Shown: positions 34,799 to 46,419 of the stretch, piece after piece
How the letters are laid out: every line of letters begins with the position of its first letter
How positions within the stretch are numbered: position 1 is the stretch's first letter
Source of the DNA: Cokeromyces recurvatus
Lineage: Eukaryota > Mucoromycota > Mucoromycetes > Mucorales > Mucoraceae
DNA: 64,000 nt
Direction of reading: 5' to 3'
NCBI RefSeq assembly: GCF_025118155.1
Contig: NW_026251388.1
Coordinates: forward strand, 1,426,001 to 1,490,000
Translations under genes and position numbers: made by a program
The notes under the pieces: model-generated
What the model was told of the DNA's origin: nothing
Databases searched by the model: none
What the model saw: the letters and a program-made list of their open reading frames with translations, nothing else

Positions 34799-36577
34799 TT
34801 AATCATCGCTATCCGACGAGCTACCAGAACCCGATAAACTCTCTTCATCTTCATCCTCTATTTGTGTAAACAACTGTTAATATAAAGATATGTAAAATAT
34901 TCAATTTATTTAACTTACTGAATAATGCCCTGAGAGACATTGGACCTGCGCCGGCTGTATTAACTACATTGGGTGGTCTAACTGATGTTGGTGTATGAAG
35001 TAAAGAAGATGTATTATAAGGCGCTGATTGGAAAGTAGGAGGCACCGATGGGGTATCATTTTGAGGTGATCCTGGTGCTGAGGGGCCGCCTCTGGATAGA
35101 CTCATGCTAATATCGTTAGCTAAGGACTCAAGATCTTCGTCATCACTACTATCATCACTACTGCTACCACTTTCACTTTCACTACCACTACCACTTGATG
35201 AATCTGTTGTCTCTGAACTACTACTGCTCATTTCAGAATCAGAGCTAGAGTCTTCATTAGAAGAGGATGAACTATCTTCATCAATGATTTCCTCATTCTT
35301 ATTGGTCACTTTTAGACGTTTGATTCTACTACGATCTTCAAATTCATCTGAATTTGTTTTATGAAGAACATGATTTATAGGGGTGTTAATAGTAGGTGTT
35401 CCTGTTGTTGATAGGGTAGGAGATATAGCATCAGGATGTCGAATAGGTACTGAAGCCATTTTTAATTTACGTTTCTTTGGCGTTGACTTGTTAGATGCAG
35501 TATTTAGACTGCTTTGACTAACAGGTGAGTTAGATGTAATGGGTGTGTTGGGTAAAGTCAAACTAATGGGAACACTAGGAGAGGATATATGGGTAGATGC
35601 TTCTGAAACATTTACTAAAGGAGAGGGAGTAGGGATGGGTTGAGGTCGAGAGAGGATACTAGGAGTAGAAATTTCTTCAAAAGTATCTGATCCAGATTCT
35701 GATTCGCTATCTAAAATAGCATCCATATCTTTTGATATATCAAAATCAAAATCATCCACACCTGCAGAAGTATCTTCAGCAGCCAACATTAGAGATGGGG
35801 CGGGTGATGGTACTTTTACAGGAGCAGGTGGTGTGGATAATTTTACAGGAGCAGGTGGTGTGGATACTTTCACAGGTACAGAAGGTGTCAGTAGTTTTAC
35901 AGGTACAGGTGGCGTTGGTGCTTTTACAGGTACAGAAGATGCAGATACTTTTACAGGTACAGGTGGTGTTTGTAAAACTGGCTGCTTAGCAACGGATGGT
36001 GAACGCGTCGTATGATTATTAGGTAAAACTAATGTGTCATTTCTATCTGATAAACTGATTTCTGCACTTTGCAGTTCAATAGTAAAAGTCTATATTTAAA
36101 AGTTAGAACAAGTCATTCTCCTTTATGAATACACATATAAAAGAAAAAGTAAATTACCTTTGCTACTTCATCATAAATAAGAATACAATTATGCTCATCT
36201 TTAGTATTTACATGAGCATCATAAAGAACATTAGGTTTCTAAGAAATAATAACTATTATTAAGAGTTTTTTCTTCTTTTTTTTTATCATAAAAATATGAA
36301 GAACATTACATTTGAGCTCCTCATTTCAATTTGACAATTGCCATTTTTTCTTTCTAATTTGGCTTCTTTTCCAAAGATGTTAAAATCTGAACTTGTTTTG
36401 TCTAAAATATATTAAATGAGTTAATCCAGTTAACAATATATACATGTACAAGATCGAATTTTATTTGAATTTACGTATAACGTTAAAGAACTTTTGCGTT
36501 TTCTTTTTAATTTTTCCATCAAACGACTTGCCTACAGTTAATTTGTAACGTCCTTTCTCCAAAAATTTAAAGGGCAT
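34799..36577 (-). CDS. EAF: EAF-type (ELL-associated factor) transcription elongation cofactor
   Basis: Exons 36577..36475, 36401..36310, 36238..36158, 36089..34919 and 34857..34799 give 501 aa. The N-terminal ~130 residues fit the EAF domain: RYKLTVGKSFDGK, then FNIFGKEAKLERKNGNCQIE, and HNCILIYDEVAK. EAF proteins bind ELL and stimulate RNA polymerase II elongation. The rest is disordered: a 9-residue tandem repeat around VPVK/APVK (listed separately), then SLMLAAEDTSAGVDDFDFDI, Ser/Pro-rich stretches, a basic PKKRKLKM nuclear signal, and an acidic Ser/Glu/Asp tail. The last splice is uncertain: the acceptor at 34857 keeps frame and gives an acidic C-terminus. Convergent with the ZIP gene, 166 nt apart. 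Confidence 0.75.
35800..35990 (-). repeat. 27-bp coding minisatellite in the EAF gene
   Basis: About six 27-bp tandem units encode nine-residue repeats of the type PPVPVKVSA, SSVPVKAPT, PPVPVKLLT, PSVPVKVST, PPAPVKLST, PPAPVKVPS. DNA copies are close enough to suggest recent slippage or unequal crossing over. All keep frame. Confidence 0.85.
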
Positions 36578-37229
36578 GAAAAAAACGATTTTTATAGATG
36601 AAAATAAGGATTAAATGATTTTGGTGCTTTTTTTTTTTCTGATCTGAAAAAAAAAACAAATAAATGATAAATGTATGTATATAAATATATATATATGTAT
36701 ATGTATAAATAACTATAGACTTTAAGAGCTTAGGTTTAGATAACTATAATATATTGGTAAGACGATTAAATAAATAAACGTTTATATATGAATAAATAAA
36801 TAAAAAAGACAATTTAAGATCCAAGCAATATATGTAGTGTAGAACCGGAAAAAAAAGTTAAAGTCATTTTATTTTATTTCTCCCCAATCAAAATCGTTAT
36901 TTATGATAGACGGAATAAAAAAAAAAAGCTAGACAGATAATATAAAAAAAGTTAGTAGATAAGCTATTCGTTTATATCAGAGATATATAAATCAAAAACC
37001 TTAGAGCAGTTCGTTACTCTACACAGAGTCGTTGCTTATCTACAAGGAATATCATGTATGAAACCAAAACTGTTGTATTCTTAACATAAAGATCTAATAG
37101 CATAGCAAAATGAGTTTATAGTCAGAAGATACCATTGCAAAATAAATATTACTTGTCTTATAAAAGGAAATGCAGGCTTATCTTAAGAATAGTATTGTGA
37201 TGGTTGATAATAGATACAACTAACGTTAT
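36578..37229. other. Intergenic region upstream of EAF
   Basis: About 650 nt of AT-rich DNA containing the EAF promoter; the 3' part may be undetectable 5' sequence of the LINE fossil. No clear frame. Confidence 0.45.
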
Positions 37230-37638
37230 ATTAAATGAATAATTGCTTCTTCAAAGTTCTCAACAATTTTCTGATACTTACACAGCATCTCGAATTAATT
37301 CTTTATTCTATGCTGATAATGTAGTTCTTATCACAACTCAAAATAGAATACATAAGCTACTTCAAAATTGTAAATAGTATTGCTATGAGCTGGGATACAG
37401 ATGGAATCCAACTCCATGTGTTATACTTGACCCAATTATATGTTATATATACAAATATAGGATGCTCCGATTCAGGGATATGATTTGTTTTCCTATGATA
37501 GAGTAACATTTAGCCCAGGTGGGGTCCTTCATACTTTTGAACTTATCTTTAGTAACACTACCGAAGCTTTTGAAACTATGAACTAAACATAAGCCATTGA
37601 TATTAACAGTAAAGGATTTAATAATAAAAGATTTAACA

Positions 37639-37674
<36 letters not shown>

Positions 37675-38000
37675 GATTCTATTCCCAAATGACTCAACTT
37701 CGATTTGAATATGGCTTAGCTATTTCTAAAATTACTTCAGTTCAGTGCTGTAAATTAGAAGATGCTCAAAACATATACAGTATAAAGATATCTGGCAGTT
37801 CAAGTATGCCAACTAATAAAGTGAACTATAAATGCACTTTTATCTCAATCATTACAGGACTCTGCAACTAAATCTTAATGATTGAAACTATCGTCAACTA
37901 ATCCAGTCAACCTAAAGTACAGTCCTTAACACACACCAGAAACTTAAAAACAACAGATTAGACCCTATCCTTTGGCTTTCTAAGTCTTTTATTGTTGGAT
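37230..38000 (+). pseudogene. Decayed LINE (non-LTR retrotransposon) reverse transcriptase
   Basis: Reverse-transcriptase pieces in order on the + strand: SDTYTASRINSLFYADNVVL (the YADD box, here YADN), then a stop and YCYELGYRWNPTPCVILDP, then FSYDRVTFSPGGVL with a frameshift, then RFEYGLAISKI (37689-37871), and LDPILWLSKS near 37957. The set LGYRWNP...C.ILDP, LEYGLAI and DPILW is characteristic of LINE ORF2 proteins found in Mucorales. Several in-frame stops and the change of the second catalytic Asp to Asn mean it is inactive. No endonuclease domain is recognisable upstream. Confidence 0.65.
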
Positions 38001-38463
38001 GTAATTTATGTAGTTATTGGTACCTTGGGGTAGTTACCTAATAGTCATTCAACTTATCATCCCAAACCCTCCCCCCCTTTACAGAACTCTCTACTCCTTT
38101 ATTTTGAATAAGCTTACAGCATACCAATCATGTTTATATTGAAATATTCTTCCTTGGTTTGTCCATTTGTTAGCTACTTGTATAACCAACTTGATTAATT
38201 TTTCCTTCTCCCCATATAAATTTCCCTTTATTGACTTTACAGTTCCTTAATTGTTTCCCCTCTCTTTCTTCTCCACTATTCGTATCATAGCTATACTTTG
38301 TTCCATTTTAATTACTTTCCTTCTTTACCCTTTTTACCCTTGACTATAACAGAGTTTTTCTTTTTAGTATCTTTTTTCTTTTTTTTTTTTAAAAAAAAAC
38401 TATTGTTTAAACATATTATTTACTTTCAACGGCCATTAATTATTACTCATTAAGCTACTTTGT

Positions 38464-38518
<55 letters not shown>

Positions 38519-38693
38519 CAAAGCAAAGCAAATCCCGAATTCTCTAAACCTTTTTTTTTTTTTTTTCTGTTTTATCTCCTATAACACTAAATATACCCCT
38601 ATTATCCTACCATTTTTTTTTTAACAGCTTAAATAGACTTTACCTCCAATTTTTTTTTTCTTTTTGAAAAAAAAAAAGGCAAACCTTAAAATA
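38001..38693. other. Intergenic region with long poly-A tract
   Basis: About 690 nt: the presumed 3' part of the LINE fossil, a T tract and a 52-nt A tract (38466-38517), then polypyrimidine DNA before the nucleotidyltransferase gene. No gene seen. Confidence 0.5.
38466..38517 (+). repeat. 52-nt poly-A tract
   Basis: Uninterrupted A run, the longest homopolymer in the window, followed by GCAAAGCAAAGCAAA. It lies ~450 nt downstream of the last recognisable LINE sequence on the same strand, so it may be that element's 3' tail, or a simple promoter-proximal A tract like others in this genome. Confidence 0.9.
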
Positions 38694-41600
38694 ATGGATA
38701 CAGATTTTAGAATAGATTTCCTTGATCATTGTGCTGCATTAGCTTTTCACGATTCCATAACATTAGATCCAAACAGTAATGCTAATAACAAAAAAGCTCG
38801 TGTAGTTACATTAGATTTCCTAACATCTTGCTTAATTGAACGATCCACCTATGATTATATCAATGTTATTCAACAGTTTAGTACAACTGAAAATTTTTTC
38901 AGGACAGTAGGACGTGAAATGATGAGATCAGGTGCGTTACAACGTTGGCAATCATGGAATTATGAAATCATGACTGTCTCTACTTACTATGATGATAAAC
39001 GATACCAGCATCGTTATTTTTCAAAACTTACAGAACAATTATCAAATGATACATTGTTGTTTGTCTTTTATAAAAAGGAGGATAAACGACGCTTCGAACA
39101 TGAGAGAGCGCTTTTAAAAAAGAAGCCAAAAAAGACGGATCATGAATCTTTTAATAAACATAGCAACTTAATAGCTGATCCTGCGAGCCGTGAAATACTC
39201 GAGCTTTGTCAGAGTTATAGTCCAACAGAATTATTTTTCACTCAGGCAAATACATTAGTGAAACGACTTCAAAAGTTAATAGACCAAGTATGGCCTGATA
39301 TGAATTATAAAGTAGTTATATTTGGGTATATATATATATTTATACAAATATTTTATTTATATATAAATATATATATATGCATGTATAAATGATTTTTTTA
39401 AAGCGATGACAAAAAATATACAAATATATAGTATTTATTTATTTATTTATTCATTTATTATATATATAAAGGTCTGCAGCAAACCGTTTAGGTCTTCAGG
39501 ATGCAGATATTGATCTATGCATTGTTGTTCCTCATGCGCAATATGAAAAAGACTTGAAGAAATATCGAAATCGATTAGCCAAAATACCCAACTCAGTATA
39601 TAACATGACTTATCTTGCAAAACAATTAAGAAATTATGGTATGAAGGATGTGGAGGCTATCACGACTGCTACAGTTCCTATTTGTAAATTTTATGACCCT
39701 AGAACAGATCTTCATTGTGATATCAATACACATAATATTTTAGGAATTGAAAATACAAACTTGATTGGTATTTATGCTGATTTAGACTTCCGTATCCGTC
39801 CCTTTTTATCCGCTATTAAATATTTTGTTAAACAAAAGGATATTAATAATCGTAAGTTTTTATCATTTGTATACGTGTTTTGAAAAAAATTTGCTAAAAT
39901 TTCGTTTTGTCATTGTTGTTGTCGTCGTCGTCGTCTTTAGCTCGTGGAGGCACACTTAGTAGTTATGCATATGTTATTATGGCATTGCATTTCTTAATGG
40001 CTGGTTTGGAAAATCCTTTGATCCCTAGTCTACAGAATTTAAACGTCAGATGTGAAAATAAATCATGTAATTCAAGAGCCTTTAACAAAATTATTCCTGT
40101 ATTCTATAACAACCATATCATACATTGTGATGTTCGTTATCATGATTGTGTTTGTATTCGACAACGAAGTTATCCTTTAAAAAAGCAAAATAATGATGTT
40201 ACTCTATGGGAAGGAAATAACAAAGATACAGTGGCTGAATTGGTAACTAAATTCTTTCTCTTTTATTCGGATGCTGTAAACTATGTGGTTTCCATTATTA
40301 CAGATGATGGTAAGCCTGTTGGTAATATTGATATGAATTTTTGGCCCGAGCGACCTATTATTGTTCAAGACCCTTTTATTTTAACTAAAAATGTTGCGTA
40401 AGTTTATATATATATGTATTATCTATTATACATGAAATTCATATCTTATATATATATATATATATAGTCGAACATGTACATCAGTAGGCTTCTCCATAAT
40501 TTTAGAAGAGTTTCGACGAGCAGCAAAGCTTTTGATGAAGCATGTTTCTTTTGCAACTGTTTGTGATAAACAACTTAATTTACCACGATTTATAGATACA
40601 CAATGTTTGGATTATCGAATTCAAATACGAAAACAAAAGAAGATGATAGCTAAAGAGATGAGAAAACAACATAAAGAAATACGCCTACAGCAAAAACAAC
40701 CGCCGCAACAAGAAACAAAGTTAACAACACCAACAACAACCAAAGACCATGTCATTGGATATTTGGATGATGATGATGATAATAGTAAAGAAGAGCAACT
40801 TATTAAATGGTTAGCACCCTATTTATCAGATAATAACGAAATAGAAGAGAATAATAATAATAATACAAAGACCATAAGATCAAAAGAATCAGCAGAAATA
40901 GTAAAGTCAGTATTAGATGAGTTCACAGAAGCACTTTTCACTGGTGAGTACTACGAGGAAGAAGAAGAGGTCTCGGATGAAGTAGAAGAGATAAAGAATA
41001 TGGATCATAAAGAAATCTCGATCTTGCCCACTTATTTTCCACTACAATTTCCAAATCTTGATGATGATGATAAAGAGGAGGAGGAGGATTCAGATCTTGA
41101 TAGCAATGATACTGAGAACAGTAACAGAGATACTGAACTACGACCTTTATTTTTTAATAATGAAGATCAGCAAATCTCTTCATCTGGTACTGCAGAGACA
41201 CCAACATCAAGTTCAACTAGTAAAATGATAACGAATGATACTACAGATAACATGGATTCAAAACCCATATTAAACTTAGTCAAGAAGCTTATCTCTTATC
41301 AACCACCTTCAACGTCAGCAGATGACATAAATGGTCATTCTCTAAAGCAATTAACGACAGTGCCTTGTACAGATATGCAAAAGCTATTAGATGATCCATG
41401 TATGTCTGACATTGATATGAAGGATATCTGTTATTTAGTCGCACAACTTAATTTCCTTAGCGATGCAGTTACACATCGTCTCTTAAATCGTAAAGAGAAA
41501 GAAGCAGAAGCAAAGCAGAAAACGGGATCTGAGATAGGTCGGAGTAATTTAGCACTAAAGAACTTGGATAATACACTCTATCAAATGCAGAACACTACTA

Positions 41601-41911
41601 GTAAGAGACCATCATCAGAAAAATTAGTTGATGTTTTTTTCACCGTTGAAAATGTCCCCGCTGCGTTTGATGCGTATATCATTTATACAGAATTTTATTG
41701 GTATGGTCAAGTTCTGGATGTTTCCCCCGCTGAAACAAGGACAGAAAATTCAACCACGGGGTCCTTAACTACAAAATGGAATGTGCACATGAAACTAACA
41801 TATGAAAATTACAAAATTGGAAGTATTCCTCGCACTATACAATATAATGCAGATTGTATAGATGATTGTTTTTATGTATCTGAGCCTGTTTTACTGTCCC
41901 CCTCTGTTTAA
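38694..41911 (+). CDS. Non-canonical poly(A) polymerase / terminal uridylyltransferase (Cid1 family) with long tail
   Basis: Exons 38694..39325, 39472..39851, 39941..40397 and 40468..41911 give 970 aa. The nucleotidyltransferase core has GSAANRLGLQDADIDLCIVV (two catalytic Asp near residues 221 and 223) and RTDLHCDINTHN (third Asp near 295). The PAP-associated domain follows (DLDFRIRPFLSAIKYFVK, RGGTLSSYAYVIMALHFL), and DAVNYVVSI with PIIVQDPFILTKNVAR closes it, as in Cid1-type terminal transferases. The N-terminal ~200 residues are helical and unrecognised. The last ~450 residues are mostly acidic and low-complexity, but end in a folded-looking block (VDVFFTVENVPAAFDAYIIY). It should add U or A to RNA 3' ends. 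Nuclear or cytoplasmic site is not shown by the sequence. Confidence 0.85.
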
Positions 41912-42243
41912 CATGCATGTATAAATATTATGTAATAAATTCAGGGTGAGAAAAAAAAATAAAAATAAAAAAAAAAGAATAAAATATGACATTTATTGAT
42001 AACGATAATAGTCGTTTCACTCATCGATAAAAGAATCTGTTTTTGAATACACTATAGATTAAATATATTTTTAGAAAATTAGTCAATATGAAACATTGTA
42101 AAGTACTATTACGTTAAAATTTGTAATTGATTAAAAATTAAAGAAAATAACATGAAATAAAATAAAAGAAAACAGAGCAAGAAATATATTTAGATTAGAA
42201 TTATTAGTAGTAACAATAGTATTAATAGTATTAATAGTATTAA

Positions 42244-42311
<68 letters not shown>

Positions 42312-42479
42312 ATAGTGGTAATAATAGTGATAATAATGGTAGTAGTAATAGTAGTAGTAGTAGTAGTAATAAGATAGCTAAGTTGTATAACGAAAAAAAA
42401 AATATATACATGAATAATAAAAATCTATAACAAATAACATGTATATATGAATATATGTATATATATAAAAAAAAAGAAA
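41912..42479. other. Convergent intergenic region with TAG microsatellite
   Basis: About 570 nt between convergent genes. A trinucleotide tract lies at about 42196-42372. No coding sequence recognised. Confidence 0.6.
42196..42372. repeat. (AGT)n/(AAT)n trinucleotide microsatellite
   Basis: About 175 nt of AGT repeats interrupted by AAT units. On the minus strand it reads as a long Leu-coding frame, which is an artefact of the repeat. Confidence 0.9.
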
Positions 42480-44354
42480 TTATGAAATTCGTTCTTTTCC
42501 ATTCATGACTATGGCCTCATCATTATCTTCCTCTTTAAACATTTTGGCACCTACAATATAAGCATCATCACCTGATTTGAGACGTTTTACACAAGCAAGA
42601 GTAGAGGGCCAAGTTAAGAAAAGCCAAGCAGCAATAGGTAATGAAATATAATCCAAAAAGTTCCTCCAAGTACGCGATTCAGTTTTCGATTTATGATAAA
42701 ACTCTCTATCAATATAGCGATGCAAATGTTCATAAATAGCTAATGTGCCAAATAAAGGGAAGGGTAAAAAGACGGTAATCATCTTCACTACTGTCCAGAG
42801 CTTATAAAAGAAATCGGATACTAAGAGTGGATTATTAGCAGGGGAGACGATGGCCATCCATGAAAAGGGAGGAAATAAAATAAGTTGCATTAAAGGTACA
42901 GCAGCAAACATAAGCCAACCAGAAGAGGCGGGAATCATATGGGCCTCACAAATAACGGAACAAGCAGCCAATTTATCATAGAAGCCACTTGTAGCCATGT
43001 GGCAATCTAACAAGCCCTTTTGAGCGTTCTTTCTATTTTTATAAGAGGCAATCATTTGACGAATAGTGTAACCCAAATCAGCCACACCTTGGAAATGTCT
43101 CTTGGCTTGAACGTAACGAGCATGAATATTAGCAAAATAACCTTCGCATTGTACATTTGTTAAATTGATAGGTACATAAATAGGTGCAGTACGAGCATGA
43201 CCATCTGTTTTAAAGAAACATTTAAGCCACATGTGCATATCTTCACCAATCGCATCAGCATCTACATCCCAGTATCCAACACGTTCAGCCAAAATAAAAG
43301 ATAAACTGTAATTAGAGCAGGGGACACATAAACCATCTGAGTTACTCAAATTAGACATGACTAAAGCGGCCCAAGTAATATCTGTCATACGAACAGCAGC
43401 AGGAACTTGATAACAATTACGAGAAAAGAAAATAGGAGGAGCACAGATAGTATAATAAGGGTCATCTGATTTGTTGAGTGCCTCTTCGACATTCATAATA
43501 TATAGTTCAGGAATAGCTGCATCAGAATCCATGATAGTTAAAATAATCTTGCGACGATCATAACCTTGTCTTAACATTTCTGCACAACCATTGCGTACTG
43601 CAAAATTTACATTAGAGCCTTTACCACGATATTCACCAGGGATATTAGCAGGATGTCCTGTTATTATAAAATTACGAAAACGATCCTTAAAAAACTCTTC
43701 CAATCTTTTCCCTTTTTCTTCCCAACCATTTTCTGAGGCCTCCATTGCTAATATAATAACGTAATTGGTACTAGCATTTCTAAATATACAAATGGATATA
43801 CACATATAAAAAAAAAATCAATATAAACGGTCTTTTAAAACATAAATATTTGTATATAAATGTAAATTAAATAAGTACCTGTGAACAGCCAATTTGCCAA
43901 TCGTATCCTTTAAAAGACCTTCAGGTTCACTATAATTTGGAATAACAAAGGTATGAACGTATTGAGGCTCTTGATAGATAAGAGCTTGATTTTGTTGTTG
44001 TTCTTCATCATCACCTTGATTAAATTCGGCAACATACTGAGAACGTTCACGGGTATTTGCTCGGTTTGTTTGAAAAGTATCCATAGCAATCTTGGCTTTA
44101 TCATCTTGAGATTTATCATTAAAATTATGTTTATTCATCTTGTTCCATTTGTCAATGTTAGCTCTAATGCGTACAGATGATAGATAGAATTTGCAAACAT
44201 GGTTTACTTGTTGATATAAAAACCCAGTAAAGTAAACGAAAAGAAAGAGAATATAAGCTCTAGGAAAAAAGATAGGGCCTAAAGGTAAGAGAGCCAAAGA
44301 AATAATTGGTGTCAAGGGCGCAACCCATTCGGCTGGCGAACTTAGGCGACTCAT
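42480..44354 (-). CDS. Membrane-bound family-2 glycosyltransferase (chitin-synthase-like)
   Basis: Two exons (44354..43879, 43779..42480) give 591 aa. N-terminal membrane helices (LTPIISLALLPLGPIFFP, YILFLFVYFTGFLY) are followed by a GT2 catalytic region: HTFVIPNYSEPEGLLKDTIG, YVIILAMEASE, then GKGSNVNFAVRNGC, ILTIMDSDAAIPE (the DxD nucleotide-sugar motif), and DADAIGEDMHMWLKCF (the ED catalytic-base motif). In place of the QxxRW box of processive GT2 enzymes there is RYVQAKRHFQGV. C-terminal helices (WLMFAAVPLMQLILFPPF, PIAAWLFLTWPS) complete the fold. It is therefore related to, but distinct from, chitin synthases; the product is unknown. Confidence 0.8.
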
Positions 44355-44693
44355 TTAGATAAGAGAAGAAAAAGAGACAGCAAAAAAAAAAGAAACAATA
44401 GAATAAAGGAAGAAGAAGAAAAAGTCAAGAATTTCTTGATTGTTGGCTATTAATATTGCAAGTTAAAAAATAAAATAAAATAAATAAATAAATAAATAAA
44501 TAAAAAAAAAAAATAAAAAAAAAAAAAAAAGAGCGCAAAAAAACAGGTCAAAATGATTAAAATTTGTAAGTAGGAGTTTTTTTTTTTTTTTTTTTTTTTT
44601 TTGTTTGATACAGAAACGAAACATAAAAAAAAAAAGGTTCCGTCTGCCCTAATATTTTTTTTAAAAAAAAATCTGGTCCAATTAAAATTTTTA
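44355..44693. other. Intergenic region between tandem GT2 and MPDU1 genes
   Basis: About 340 nt of A/T tracts (T run 44578-44602, A runs near 44503-44530). It holds the GT2 promoter and the MPDU1 3' flank. Confidence 0.55.
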
Positions 44694-45422
44694 TTATTCC
44701 ATTTTAACATGTTTGTTATTGCCCCAATAAATAAAGACTTGTAGAACAAGAATAGCATTAAAAATAGCTGCTAAAAGTGATCCAAATAGCATTAAAGGAT
44801 CATCAATTTCTGTCATTGTTGTAAAAACACGAGCAGAACTACCAGCAAGATAATTGACAACAGTAAATACTGACAATTGTCCTGTTGACTTATTTTTGAA
44901 ATTTGTATAAATTTGTGGTATTTTAGCTGCTAAATTTAGAGGGATTGTAGTAGCAAATAAAGTGCTCATCAAAACAGGGGAAATAATTGTTTGATCATTA
45001 AGACAATACCATAAACTACCTAGTGACAATAGAGTGAACACGAGTTTAGTTATCTTTCTACTAAACTGAAACATGAGAACCATAATCAAAACATTTTGAA
45101 TGCAAATAAACATGATTTCACCAAAAGTACTAAATGGATTTCCTTGTCGTAAATTATAAGAAAGTGTAATAAAATAAGAAAGTGTCTCTATTAAATAACT
45201 TGTAAAAGACAATCCTTCTGTTGATTTGTTTCTAAGAATTGTCAATATTTGAGGTATTTTCACGATAGATCCACCCAAGACAATACCAAGACCAAGTCCT
45301 TTGCTAATGACATATTTAATACAATCTTTATCTCCAATATTTAAGTTTTCAATAAGCGAGACGTAGCATTTTTCTCCAATAATCCCAATAGCTGGATCAC
45401 GTAATACAGGAGGCAATTGCAT
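44694..45422 (-). CDS. MPDU1: Mannose-P-dolichol utilization defect 1 homologue (PQ-loop membrane protein)
   Basis: Single-exon gene of 242 aa. It carries two PQ-loop repeats, KIPQILTILRNKSTEGLS and KIPQIYTNFKNKSTGQLS, with seven predicted membrane helices. The start MQLPPVLRDPAIGIIGEKC and the CIKYVISKGLGLGIVLGG segment match MPDU1 (Lec35) proteins. In animals MPDU1 is needed for use of dolichol-phosphate mannose and glucose on the lumenal side of the ER. The adjacent gene is a GT2 glycosyltransferase, so both concern glycoconjugates, though this may be coincidence. Confidence 0.92.
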   Translation of the reverse strand: MQLPPVLRDPAIGIIGEKCYVSLIENLNIGDKDCIKYVISKGLGLGIVLGGSIVKIPQILTILRNKSTEGLSFTSYLIETLSYFITLSYNLRQGNPFSTFGEIMFICIQNVLIMVLMFQFSRKITKLVFTLLSLGSLWYCLNDQTIISPVLMSTLFATTIPLNLAAKIPQIYTNFKNKSTGQLSVFTVVNYLAGSSARVFTTMTEIDDPLMLFGSLLAAIFNAILVLQVFIYWGNNKHVKME

Positions 45423-46125
45423 TTTATTATTTTAAAGAAGGAGAAGAAGAAAAAAAAAAAAAAAAACACAGTGAAACAGCCAATTATATTTTAATTTTCA
45501 ATAAATTGAATTTTTCCTTAAAAAGTTCAAATGGATATTCTTTGTCCTACTTTTGCTAGAAACAATCTTTACGAATAAATAGAAAGATATGCGTAGTTGA
45601 GGAATTGAAATCACCCATAAATGAGCATCAGATATAGAAATTGAAAAAAAAAGGTATCAAAAGTTAAAGAGATAATAATGTCTAAAAAAGAAGAAGAAGA
45701 GAAGATGCAATAGTATCTTAATCGTCATGAATAGGAGTAATATTCAAATCTTCGTATTTTGATTGTTGAGTAACTTTAACTGTAAAAATTTGTATCAAGT
45801 AGAGTAGAATAAAGGATCTAGAAGCTTAATAAATTCTAAATTGCTAAAGAAGGACAAAGGGATAAAAGTGGGGTCGTACTTTATTAGTCAAACAAGTAAT
45901 AAATGAACTTGATTGATGTTATAATAATTTGACACAAGAATAAATGAATTTTCTTTATTGTATCTAAAGAAGCCACTATGATTAAAAGGATTTATCTATT
46001 AAGAAAAATAAAAAATAACCAATTAGCACAGAGCAACTTTATTATAGAGAGAAGGTAATAAGAGCTTCTTAGGAGTCGAGAGGAAAAAAAAAAAAAGGAA
46101 AGCGGATTAGTAATGGTGTATGGCA
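45423..46125. other. Intergenic region
   Basis: About 700 nt upstream of MPDU1 with A tracts near 45450 and 46084. No coding frame recognised. Confidence 0.5.
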
Positions 46126-46419
46126 TATGGAGTCGACGGCGCTTATAAAAACATTGAATGGAGTATTCACAGGTAAATTTATCATTTATATGATTAGAAA
46201 TATCCACTGGAAAGTCAACCAAGTCGTCAACGAAGGACATGACTACGTTCAACATGGATTATTGATAATCAAAGAAAGACAGTAAGCTGATATCAATTTG
46301 GAGCTGAAAGCATTACAAAGACAAGTAAAGCTATCTTGTAAGGATTGTGGACGATCTGAAGTATTTAACATTGAAATACATCATTGCCAGAGGACGCTTT
46401 ATAAATTTACACCAGTGTA
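46126..46419 (+). pseudogene. Coding-like stretch with one internal stop, unknown origin
   Basis: One frame runs from an ATG at 46126 for 52 codons (MESTALIKTLNGVFTGK...) to a TAA at 46282-46284, and then continues open for 44 codons (LELKALQRQVKLSCKDCGRS, EIHHCQRTLYKFTPV) to a TAG at 46417. Amino-acid composition is protein-like and the second half has a CxxC pair. No family was recognised. Probably a fragment of a mobile or host gene. Confidence 0.3.

Noticed and set aside
42190..42411. A 73-codon Leu-rich minus-strand frame
   Set aside because: It is the translation of an AGT/AAT trinucleotide repeat, not a membrane protein.
46126..46419. Considered as a zinc-ribbon end of a Fanzor-like protein
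   Set aside because: The single CxxC pair is not followed by a second pair or the NRDxNAA box, so no assignment is justified.
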